Origin: Vulcanimicrobiota bacterium
GTDB lineage: Bacteria > Eremiobacterota > Eremiobacteria > Baltobacterales > Baltobacteraceae
NCBI GenBank assembly: GCA_028287545.1
Contig: JAQBPL010000183.1
Coordinates: forward strand, 1 to 6,356
DNA: 6,356 nucleotides
Direction: 5' to 3'
Shown: piece after piece, positions 1 to 5,092 of the stretch
How the letters are laid out: every line of letters starts with the position of its first letter
How positions within the stretch are numbered: the first letter of the stretch is position 1
Program-made: the position numbers and the translations under genes
The notes under the pieces: generated by a model
What the model saw: only the letters and a program-made list of their open reading frames with translations
Told to the model about the DNA's origin: nothing
Database searches by the model: none

Positions 1-1122
1 TATCGGTTCGCGCGGTACGTCGATGACAGTCATAACTTCTACGCCGCGCTCTCGTGGTGCTTGGAACACCGCGGCGATCCCGCGACCGGCGCGCGCCTCG
101 CCGTTCTGCTCTCGGACTTTTTCGCACACGGATCGTTTCCGACGGCTCGGCACTGGTACGAACTCGCGCTAGAGCGCGTTGATCCGTCGGCGATGGAGTT
201 GCGAGCGGACATCGAGCTCGAGCTCGAAGTATTCTCGCGCTTCACACCTTATACGGAACAACGGCTGGCAAGAATCCGCGCATTCGCGGAGGTCTACCGG
301 GAGCTGCGCAGCCCGAAGCTGCGATACGCGCTCGGCTGGCTGGCGAACGCACTCTCGAAGATGGGCCGCGCCGCCGAAGCCCGCCGAGCCGCAGAGGAGT
401 CGGTCGCAATCGCTCGCACTCTCGGCAATCCCGGCAATCTGGCGTGGGCGCTTCGCGTGTACGCGTTGGTCCTAACGCCGGCCGATCGCGCCGAGCGCGT
501 TTCGGCGCTTCAGCAGAGCCTTCAGGTTCTTGGTCCGTCCGCGCCGGATGTCGACACCGCCACGGCGCTCTCGTTCATGGGCGTCGCCGAATTCGAAGGC
601 GGCGATGTCGACGCGGCGCGTCGCTTCGCCCGTGAAGCACTGGAGATCTACGATCGGAACCCGGGTATGCACGGGCGGCTGCACGCTACCGCCATGGCGA
701 ATCTCGCTGGGTTTGACTTGCTCTCGGGCGACATAGAGTCGGGACGCGCCCTCGCGCTCGACGCGCTCATGCTAGCGTTCCGCATCGCCTCTGCAGCCCA
801 CCTGATTGGTGCGATCGATTGCCTCGCACTCGCGGCGGTGATCACAGGAGACCCAGATGGGGCGGCGCGCCTGGTCGGGTTCAGCGACGCGCGCCTCCCC
901 GATGCGTCGCCACGCTTTCAACCACAACAGGCCGTTTACGAGCGCGCAACGCGCTTACTGGAACAACGGTATTCGCCCGACGAGATCGCGAGGCTCAAAG
1001 CGATCGGCGCATCGTGGGACGACCAGACGGCCGTTGAGGAGGCGCGGCAAGCTCGGGCCGCCGAGCGGCTCGGCTCATTGGTAACGAGCGAGCGCTCAAA
1101 GGCTCTGCCTGGCAATCGCTGA
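1..1122 (+). CDS. TPR-rich C-terminal part of an AfsR/LuxR-like regulatory ATPase (5' end outside window)
   Basis: The reading frame is open from base 1 to the TGA at 1120-1122, giving 373 visible residues. The TTG at 61 lies inside the frame, so the true start is upstream. The beginning, with a DDSHNFYAALSWCLEHRGD stretch followed by LAVLLSDFF and ARHWYELAL, matches the winged-helix or NB-ARC-to-TPR junction of AfsR/LuxR-type signalling ATPases. Helical TPR-like pairs follow at about residues 112-145 (MGRAAEARRAAEESVAIA), 187-220 (GGDVDAARRFAREALEIY) and 230-275. The end (GAARLVGFSDARL, then LLEQRYSPDEIARL) resembles the usual tail of this family. No C-terminal LuxR helix-turn-helix is present. 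The role is probably signal-responsive regulation through protein-protein contacts; the effector and the N-terminal DNA-binding or cyclase domain cannot be seen. The last 15 or so codons may derive from the neighbouring antitoxin gene. Confidence 0.8.
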   Translation, partial: YRFARYVDDSHNFYAALSWCLEHRGDPATGARLAVLLSDFFAHGSFPTARHWYELALERVDPSAMELRADIELELEVFSRFTPYTEQRLARIRAFAEVYRELRSPKLRYALGWLANALSKMGRAAEARRAAEESVAIARTLGNPGNLAWALRVYALVLTPADRAERVSALQQSLQVLGPSAPDVDTATALSFMGVAEFEGGDVDAARRFAREALEIYDRNPGMHGRLHATAMANLAGFDLLSGDIESGRALALDALMLAFRIASAAHLIGAIDCLALAAVITGDPDGAARLVGFSDARLPDASPRFQPQQAVYERATRLLEQRYSPDEIARLKAIGASWDDQTAVEEARQARAAERLGSLVTSERSKALPGNR

Positions 1123-1323
1123 CCGACGGGCCTGGTCCGGGAAGTCCGCGAGGGCAGCGAACGCGAGATCATTATCTGTCTTTCCGGGCAGCCCGTGGCG
1201 AAGCTCGTGCCGATCGCGGAGGCTCCGCGCCGGCAGCTCGGCGTCGATCGGGGGCGGATTACCATCGCACCGGACTTTGATGTGGTCAACCCGGAAATAA
1301 CCGCGCTGTTCGAAGGGGCGTAG
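1123..1323 (+). pseudogene. Phd/YefM-type antitoxin lacking its N-terminus
   Basis: The frame directly after the upstream TGA encodes about 66 residues ending at TAG 1321-1323. It contains LVREVREGSE, then IIICLSGQPVAKLVPI, then a toxin-binding tail RITIAPDFDV and PEITALFEGA. This is the usual order of Phd/YefM antitoxins that pair with PIN toxins. These antitoxins normally begin about 15-20 residues before LVREV with a DNA-binding segment, such as a V-x-E-A-K-x-x-L-S/P pattern. No ATG, GTG or TTG lies at the right place; the nearest in-frame codons are CTG 1132 and GTG 1195. The preceding gene is in the same frame and ends in VTSERSKALPG, which loosely resembles the missing N-terminus, with NR-stop-PTG inserted before LV. 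It probably binds and blocks the downstream toxin but may not bind DNA or may not be made. A non-canonical CTG start is the alternative. Confidence 0.7.
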
Positions 1324-1326
1324 CGC

Positions 1327-1716
1327 GTGCGGTTGCTGCTCGACACGCACGCATTTCTGTGGGCCGCGGCGGATCCCGACGAATTGCGGCCCAATGCGCG
1401 CGCGGCGATAGAGGACAGCGCCAACGACGTGTTGGTCTCCGCCGGGGTTGCGTGGGAAATCAGCATCAAGGTCGCGCTCGGCAAGCTGACGGTGCCGGCG
1501 GATCCCGCGGTGTGGTTTCCAGCACGCGTCCGTTCTCTAGGGTTTCAAGCCTTAGATATCTCCGCGGCGCATGTCCTCGCCGTCGGCGGGTTGCCCGATG
1601 TGCACCGAGATCCATTCGATCGAATCATGATCGCGCAGGCGCAGATCGAAGGGCTCACATTGGTAACGCGCGATCCAGACAATCAGAAATACCCCATAAA
1701 CATCCTGGAGGCTTAG
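1327..1716 (+). CDS. VapC-like PIN-domain ribonuclease toxin
   Basis: This 129-residue protein is of normal length for a PIN toxin of the VapC/Sll0205-like group. Toxins of this type cleave RNA using a metal bound by clustered acidic residues. The acidic residues are all present: D6 in LLLDTHAFLW, E44 in WEISIK, D95 and D98 in HRDPFDRIMIAQA, and D116 in LVTRD. The GTG start at 1327 follows an AAGGGG Shine-Dalgarno sequence at 1313-1318 and lies 3 bases after the antitoxin stop. The antitoxin-then-toxin order is standard and implies co-transcription. The toxin looks intact although the antitoxin beside it appears to have lost its N-terminus. It may be neutralised by the remnant or by an antitoxin elsewhere, or it may be silent. 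The family assignment is firm; the RNA target is unknown. Confidence 0.92.
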   Translation: MRLLLDTHAFLWAAADPDELRPNARAAIEDSANDVLVSAGVAWEISIKVALGKLTVPADPAVWFPARVRSLGFQALDISAAHVLAVGGLPDVHRDPFDRIMIAQAQIEGLTLVTRDPDNQKYPINILEA

Positions 1717-1722
1717 GACAAC

Positions 1723-1739
1723 GGACGCTCGCCGCGTCC
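1723..1739 (+). terminator. Short GC hairpin after the toxin gene
   Basis: GGACGC (1723-1728) and GCGTCC (1734-1739) form a perfect 6-bp stem around a 5-base loop, starting 7 bases after the toxin stop. Only two T residues follow, so it is a weak candidate for an intrinsic terminator or an RNA 3'-end stabiliser between the toxin locus and the ERCC4 gene. Confidence 0.3.
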
Positions 1740-1786
1740 TTGACGACGCGTAGGAGCCCGTTCGCACGGTCAGGAAGCCCGCGTAC

Positions 1787-2725
1787 GTGGACGAGTTCAT
1801 CGTCGCGCGCAATCCCGACCCCACGAGCAAGCTGCCGTTTCTGGTGCATCTACCGATCGACGGCGGCCTGTGGCTCAAGGTGAAAGACTCGTGGCCGCGC
1901 ACGGCACGTGTGTACTGTCATCCCGTAGAGTCCGTCGATGTCGACGCGCTCGAGATCCTAGAGCGCGTCGGCGTCCGCGCGTGCGCGCGGCGTGGCGTCG
2001 CGATCGACCTTGTGCTCGAGCGTGGAGTCAACCGGCGCTCTCAATTCGTTACGACGACGGCACGCGGTCGCCGGATGGTCCTCTGGCAGACGCAAAAGGT
2101 TGCGACATCCGCGCGTCCCGGCGTTCGTATCCCGTCGGCGTCGACATCGCCTCTCTCAGTGATCTTCATCGACACGCGCGAACGCTACGGGTACACCTTC
2201 GCCGGTCATGCCGTCCGCGTCGAGCGCCGCGCGCTGCAGGCAGGCGATTACGCCGTCGCGATGGGTGACTCGTACGCCGCGGTCGAGCGCAAGCGAATGG
2301 ACGACTTCGCAAACTCGCTCGTGAACGCGCAGCTAAGCTACACGATGGCGGAACTCGCTCTCTTGCCTGCGGCCGCAGTCGTCGTCGAAGGCACGTACTC
2401 GGCGTTGCTCCGACTACCGCACGCGCCGGCGGGATACTTGGCCGATCTCGCCGCGCGGCTTCAGGTGCGGTATCCGACGGTGCCGATCGTCTACGTGGAG
2501 TCGCGCAAGCTCGGGCAAGAGTGGTCGTATCGTTTCTTCAAGGCCGCCCTTGCACGCGATCTAACGCCGGAACTGGAGATGCGACCGCAGCCGCCGCCCG
2601 ACGAGCCGCCCCCAGCACGCCGTCGGCGATCGCCGAACCGTCAGAGCGCGGCGGAGACGAACCTACGGGAAAAGGCGCGGTTAGGAAGATCCAGCCAAGT
2701 TCATACTGGGAGCGAGATAGAGTGA
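1787..2725 (+). CDS. Stand-alone ERCC4-domain nuclease
   Basis: This 312-residue protein contains an XPF/Mus81-type ERCC4 nuclease fold without a helicase. The active-site set is present: D129 with RE131-132 (IFIDTRERY), GD153-154 (LQAGDYAVA), ERK167-169 (AAVERKRMDDF) and D172 or D173. This fits the ERCC4 pattern GD...ERK-x-x-x-D used for metal-dependent DNA cleavage. Residues 1-120 form a separate domain (NPDPTSKLPFLVHLP, LKVKDSWPRTARVYCHP, RRGVAIDLVLERG) that I recall accompanying bacterial, mainly actinobacterial, stand-alone ERCC4 proteins. Residues from about 268 are a Pro/Arg-rich, probably disordered tail. GTG 1787 is the only usable start: TAG lies upstream in frame at 1751, and AGGAAG sits at 1771-1776. 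The stop overlaps the SDR start, so the two are probably co-translated. A DNA repair or anti-foreign-DNA role is inferred; the real substrate is unknown. Confidence 0.88.
   Translation: MDEFIVARNPDPTSKLPFLVHLPIDGGLWLKVKDSWPRTARVYCHPVESVDVDALEILERVGVRACARRGVAIDLVLERGVNRRSQFVTTTARGRRMVLWQTQKVATSARPGVRIPSASTSPLSVIFIDTRERYGYTFAGHAVRVERRALQAGDYAVAMGDSYAAVERKRMDDFANSLVNAQLSYTMAELALLPAAAVVVEGTYSALLRLPHAPAGYLADLAARLQVRYPTVPIVYVESRKLGQEWSYRFFKAALARDLTPELEMRPQPPPDEPPPARRRRSPNRQSAAETNLREKARLGRSSQVHTGSEIE
2708..2724 (+). promoter_or_regulatory. RBS and overlapping stop/start for the SDR gene
   Basis: GGGAG at 2708-2712 lies 9 bases before the GTG at 2722-2724, which shares bases with the ERCC4 stop TGA at 2723-2725. 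The site selects this start over a much earlier in-frame GTG at 2521, because the conserved Rossmann start comes only 9 residues after GTG 2722. The overlap suggests coupled translation. Confidence 0.75.
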
Positions 2726-3564
2726 CTGACAAGCAGGTCTGGTTTGTTACGGGAGCCGGGCGCGGCATGGGCGTCGATTTCGCCAAGGCGGCCCTGGCGG
2801 CGGGGCACGCCGTCGTCGCCACCGGGCGCAGCCCCGAGCGAGTCAGGTCGGCACTCGGGGCGCATGACGATCTCCTGATTGTCAAGCTCGATGTCACCAA
2901 TCTCGACGAGTCCAAAGACGCCGCGCGTGCCGCCGTCGAACGGTTCGGCAGAATCGACGTCCTCATCAACAATGCGGGCAGTTTCTACGCCGGGTTCTTC
3001 GAAGAGATCACCCCTGAGGATTTCCGGGCGCAGATCGAAGCCACGCTGTTCGGCCCGACGAACGTCACCCGCGCCGTCCTACCGGTCATGCGCGCCCAAC
3101 GCTCCGGTCTCGTCGTGGCGATCTCCTCGACTGCAGGCATCGTCGGCCAAGAATTTTGCACCGCGTATGCCGCTTCCAAGTTCGGGATCGAGGGCTGGAT
3201 CGAGTCGCTGGCCCCCGAGGTCGAGCCCTTCGGCATTCGCACCATGCTCGTCGAGCCCGGCTTCTTCCGCACTGAGTTGCTCACGCCTGAGTCGACGAAG
3301 TACGCAAAGCCGTCGATCGACGACTACGCCGAGCGCACAGCGCAGACCGTTGCTGCCTGGAACAGCATGAACGGCCGGCAGGGCGGGGACCCAGCAAAAC
3401 TCGCGAAAGCGCTGATCCAACTCGCGAGCCAGCACGAGCCGCCGCTCCGCTTCGTGGCCGGCGCCGACGCCATGGCGGCCGTTGAGAAAAAGGCCAAGGA
3501 TTTGCTCGCCCAGGTGGACGCCGCTCGCGAATTGTCCAGCAATCTCGCGCTCGACGATGCCTGA
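2722..3564 (+). CDS. Classical short-chain dehydrogenase/reductase, NADP(H)-type, with catalytic Asn replaced by Thr
   Basis: This 280-residue cytosolic oxidoreductase should reduce or oxidise a carbonyl/hydroxyl pair. The Rossmann motif is T10-G-x-x-x-G-x-G17 (VTGAGRGMG). R36 after strand 2 (ATGRS) favours NADP(H). D57 is in KLDVTN, NNAG is at 83-86, the catalytic Ser is S135 or S136, and Y149-x-x-x-K153 is present. The PG region is EPGFFRTEL. The helix-4 Asn that normally completes the tetrad (usually N-x-F-G) appears as T108 in EATLFGPTNVTRAVLP, which may weaken proton relay. The C-terminus (GDPAKLAKALIQLA to LRFVAGADAM) matches SDRs of the retinol/17-beta-hydroxysteroid dehydrogenase-like type. 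The start is GTG 2722, not the upstream in-frame GTGs, which would translate the ERCC4 tail region in another frame. Substrate not determinable. Confidence 0.93.
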   Translation: MTDKQVWFVTGAGRGMGVDFAKAALAAGHAVVATGRSPERVRSALGAHDDLLIVKLDVTNLDESKDAARAAVERFGRIDVLINNAGSFYAGFFEEITPEDFRAQIEATLFGPTNVTRAVLPVMRAQRSGLVVAISSTAGIVGQEFCTAYAASKFGIEGWIESLAPEVEPFGIRTMLVEPGFFRTELLTPESTKYAKPSIDDYAERTAQTVAAWNSMNGRQGGDPAKLAKALIQLASQHEPPLRFVAGADAMAAVEKKAKDLLAQVDAARELSSNLALDDA

Positions 3565-3601
3565 TTCACCGCCCGAGGGCTTCGAAAATTGCCGGATTCT
3601 A

Positions 3602-3630
3602 TTGCGGCGGCTCGAAAGCACGGTTATACG
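3602..3630 (+). promoter_or_regulatory. Possible sigma70-type promoter for the GFA-like gene
   Basis: TTGCGG (3602-3607) and TATACG (3625-3630) are separated by 17 bases, about 44 bases before the ATG. The match to consensus is modest (3/6 and 4/6). The gene stands alone with a 109-base gap after the SDR, so it should have its own promoter. Confidence 0.28.
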
Positions 3631-3673
3631 GGGAATCCCGGCTTAACTCAGTCCAGTCTCTAAAGGTGGTGGT

Positions 3674-4168
3674 ATGCGAACCGCTCGTTGCTCATGCGGA
3701 AGCGTAGAAATCGACGCTTTAGGTACTCCCATTACGAGCGTCGCCTGCTATTGCGATACTTGCCAAGAAGGCTCCCGGCAGATCGAGGCATTGACGAACG
3801 CTGTTCCAGTTCTTGGTCCAGATGGTGGAACCGCCTATATTCTCTATCGTAAAGATCGCATAAAATACTCAAAGGGTGCCGAGCTTCTAAAAGGCTATAA
3901 GGTCGAGGAGAAATCGACAACGAGCCGAGTTGTTGCTACCTGCTGCAATTCGGCCATGGTAATGCGATTCGATGATGCAAAGCACTGGGTACCCGTATAT
4001 CGAGCGCGATTTCAGGGCGACATACCTCCCTTGCAATGGCGTATTTGTACGAAATTCAAGCCCGAGAATGCCGAGGTCCCGACGGATGTTCCAAGTTCCC
4101 TGATGTACCCCGCCGGATTTATGTGGAAGCTCCTGGCCTCAAAAGTTTCAATGCTGTTTAGCAGATAA
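3674..4168 (+). CDS. GFA/CENP-V-like zinc-binding protein
   Basis: This 164-residue protein has the Cys pattern of the GFA (glutathione-dependent formaldehyde-activating)/CENP-V fold: C6-x-C8 (CSCGS), C25-x-C27-x-x-C30 (CYCDTC) and C90-C91 (ATCCNS), which should hold structural and site zinc. The CC pair and the CYCDTCQ motif resemble the DUF6151-like branch more than enzymatically characterised Gfa, so a formaldehyde-glutathione role is not established. The ATG at 3674 is preceded by AAAGGTGG (3663-3670). Base composition differs clearly from the neighbours: bases 3841-3900 have 23 G+C in 60, against 39 in 60 at 5401-5460. It also uses many A/T-ending codons (AAA, ATA, TTT). Together with the adjoining insertion-sequence remnant this suggests recent transfer. 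It is complete, without a signal peptide, and probably cytosolic. Confidence 0.85.
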   Translation: MRTARCSCGSVEIDALGTPITSVACYCDTCQEGSRQIEALTNAVPVLGPDGGTAYILYRKDRIKYSKGAELLKGYKVEEKSTTSRVVATCCNSAMVMRFDDAKHWVPVYRARFQGDIPPLQWRICTKFKPENAEVPTDVPSSLMYPAGFMWKLLASKVSMLFSR

Positions 4169-4175
4169 GTGAAGC

Positions 4176-4220
4176 TGTCCCCATTTCGTGGAGAGCTGTT
4201 GATCGTGTCCCCGGGCGTGG
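4176..4220 (+). repeat. Two TGTCCCC...CGTGG direct repeats at the IS left end
   Basis: TGTCCCC at 4176-4182 with CGTGG at 4187-4191 recurs as TGTCCCC at 4206-4212 with CGTGG at 4216-4220, a period of about 30 bases. They begin 7 bases after the GFA-like stop codon and precede the transposase start. They are likely terminal or subterminal transposase-binding sequences of the truncated insertion sequence. The exact IS end cannot be fixed without the other end. Confidence 0.45.
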
Positions 4221-4251
4221 TGTATGAGACTGGTCGCCTAGAATAGATGGC

Positions 4252-4320
4252 GGCCATCGTGGCTCTTGGCGAAGGTTGTTTTTGCACAAACACTTTCCGC
4301 GAAGGGACACCACGATGGCC
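4252..4320 (+). promoter_or_regulatory. Stem-loop burying the transposase start codon
   Basis: GGCCATCGTGG (4252-4262) is the perfect reverse complement of CCACGATGGCC (4310-4320). The ATG at 4315-4317 lies within the right arm, and the Shine-Dalgarno GAAGGGA (4301-4307) lies in the enclosed region. A smaller imperfect stem, GAAGGT/GTTT against AAAC/CTTTC with a TTGCAC loop, sits inside. A transcript reading in from outside the element could therefore hide the start codon, as known for IS10 and IS50. That function is inferred here. Confidence 0.5.
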
Positions 4321-4455
4321 AAGGTCAGTATGGCACTCGCCGAGCTCGTTGAGAAGGGGGCGCAGGACCAAGCCGAACGCGAACTGTTCGATCACGTCGC
4401 CGAACGTCTCATGGAGTTGGGCCGGCTCCTTACAAGTTGCCGCAAGATACGATAA
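4315..4455 (+). pseudogene. IS256-family transposase, N-terminal fragment
   Basis: The ATG at 4315, preceded by GAAGGGA at 4301-4307, opens a 46-codon frame that reads MAKVSMALAELVEKG, then ERELFDHVAERLMELG. This matches the beginning of Mutator/IS256 transposases, whose N-termini typically read MALxELxEK followed by a helix ending in RLMEL and then an E-x-x-CGAG-type segment. Similarity stops after MEL (about 4419). The last dozen codons, to TAA 4453-4455, are junction sequence and run antisense into the end of the minus-strand secreted-protein gene. About 90% of the usual 400-residue transposase, including all DDE residues, is absent, so it cannot catalyse transposition. Confidence rests on the recognised N-terminal pattern only. 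Confidence 0.7.
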
Positions 4456-4849
4456 CGCCCAGTGCCTTGTCCGACTTGCTGATGGTGATCGACGCGTGCG
4501 TCGCGTGCAGCTGCGCGATCGTGAAACCCGAGACGGGCATCGTTCCGAGAGTTCCACGGGTGACCATGCCGAGATCGCGCAGGATCGGCCTGTTCGAACC
4601 GCACCTGCCTGTGCGCAGGTGCGAAGGCTCGAGCACCGTGGGCGGCTCGTTTGCGACGGTCCCGGAGATGACGATTTGGGGCCCGATTTGCCGCATGATC
4701 ACGCGGCCCGATTGACCGGACCCGCCGACGGCGCTCAGATTGACGAACACGGGCGCGAAGCTGTCGCCCTTCGTGCCCGCGGACGCGGAGATCGTCGATA
4801 CGAGAAGGAGCGATGCGACGATCGCGAGGGACGAAAGCACTTTGCTCAT
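4430..4849 (-). CDS. Small secreted protein, CHRD/SOD-like pattern
   Basis: This 139-residue protein starts with a Sec signal peptide: basic K3, hydrophobic SSLAIVASLLLVSTI, and an ASA cleavage site with A24|G25. The ATG at 4849 (minus strand) has GAGG 7 bases upstream. The mature part contains SGQSGRVIM, H77-L-R-x-G-x-C83, a P-V-x-x-F-x-I-x-x-L stretch at 105-114 and the ending KSDKALGVIVSCGNL. This resembles small exported CHRD or Cu/Zn-SOD-like beta proteins that carry an H-x-H-x-G-x-C motif, an inhibitor-like L-repeat and a final V-x-C-G-x-I/L. C83 and C136 could form a disulfide. The usual H-I-H-x-G-T-C motif is reduced to a single His, so a metal or enzymatic role is doubtful. The stop codon directly abuts the IS remnant. 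Function unknown; likely periplasmic or extracellular. Confidence 0.72.
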   Translation of the reverse strand: MSKVLSSLAIVASLLLVSTISASAGTKGDSFAPVFVNLSAVGGSGQSGRVIMRQIGPQIVISGTVANEPPTVLEPSHLRTGRCGSNRPILRDLGMVTRGTLGTMPVSGFTIAQLHATHASITISKSDKALGVIVSCGNL

Positions 4850-5082
4850 GGATGAACCTCAGCGGCGTTGGGGTAGATCGGGCCGATAACGAGCATTTTG
4901 GACGGGTCGGCAGGCGTCGTCCAGAGACAGCGCTACTTGTGCGAGCTACTCGTGCTAACTGCCTCCCTCCATTGCCCCCGTTGGGTACCACGCGCGGACG
5001 ATCTCGTGGCGCAACGTCGCTCCGGTGCGCGCCACGGGCAAGGCCCCGCTGAAGGTAGCCGCTGTCGGCGAGTAAGGGTCCC
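4850..5082. other. Divergent intergenic spacer between two secreted-protein genes
   Basis: These 233 bases must hold the promoters of both flanking genes, which are transcribed away from each other. The minus-strand gene's ribosome binding site (GAGG, 4857-4860 on the complement) is at the left side. I see no clear -35/-10 pairs. A foldable stretch occupies the right end. Short frames crossing it on either strand show no recognisable protein. Confidence 0.5.
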
Positions 5083-5092
5083 GTGCGAACCG
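5023..5092 (+). promoter_or_regulatory. Possible structured leader of the duplicated-domain gene
   Basis: CGGT (5023-5026) can pair with ACCG (5089-5092), CACGGG (5033-5038) with CCCGTG (5080-5085), and GCCG (5058-5061) with CGGC (5066-5069) around CTGT. Together they give a nested, long-range fold that takes in the GTG at 5083 and the adjacent TAAGG (5073-5077). It could control translation, but GC-rich DNA often shows such pairings by chance. It does not match the core of any riboswitch class I can name. Confidence 0.25.

Larger units (their letters stand above)
4170..4430 (+). mobile_element. Truncated IS256-family insertion sequence (left part only)
   Basis: The stretch contains repeated TGTCCCC boxes, a non-coding leader with an 11-bp inverted repeat, and the first codons of an IS256/Mutator-type transposase. 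Its catalytic DDE part, the rest of the gene and the right terminal repeat are missing. The left limit (about 4170) and right limit (between about 4419, where transposase similarity fades, and 4430, where the adjacent gene's stop begins) are estimates. The remnant separates the AT-rich GFA-like gene from a GC-rich secreted-protein gene. Confidence 0.65.

Noticed and set aside
1107..1135. GCCTGG direct repeat (1107-1112 and 1130-1135) flanking the TPR stop codon, as a possible slippage or insertion scar
   Set aside because: The 23-base spacing is not a multiple of three and six-base repeats are expected by chance in this composition. Noted only as a weak clue to the junction.
936..1484. 182-residue minus-strand open frame opposite the TPR end, antitoxin and toxin start
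   Set aside because: It is antisense to well-supported protein patterns on the plus strand, and its own sequence is a Ser/Arg-rich shadow.
2521..2721. Long in-frame N-terminal extension of the SDR from GTG 2521
   Set aside because: It overlaps the conserved ERCC4 reading frame by 200 bases, shows only low-complexity residues, and the Rossmann motif begins at the usual distance from GTG 2722, which has its own Shine-Dalgarno site.
3571..3580. GCCCGAGGGC palindrome after the SDR as a terminator
   Set aside because: The stem is only 4 bp with a 2-base loop and there is no T tract.
4247..4855. 202-residue plus-strand open frame from ATG 4247
   Set aside because: It reads the IS leader and transposase start in another frame and then runs antisense through the secreted-protein gene. 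No domain is recognisable.
4392..4991. 199-residue minus-strand open frame overlapping the CHRD-like gene
   Set aside because: It is an Arg-rich shadow of the GC-rich third-position pattern, without signal peptide or recognisable motif. The 139-residue frame in the same place has a clean signal peptide and Shine-Dalgarno site.
5031..5085. c-di-GMP-I or cobalamin riboswitch suggested by a CACGGGCAA string
   Set aside because: The second conserved blocks of either class (GGGACGCAAAGCC-like, or the B12-box) are absent.
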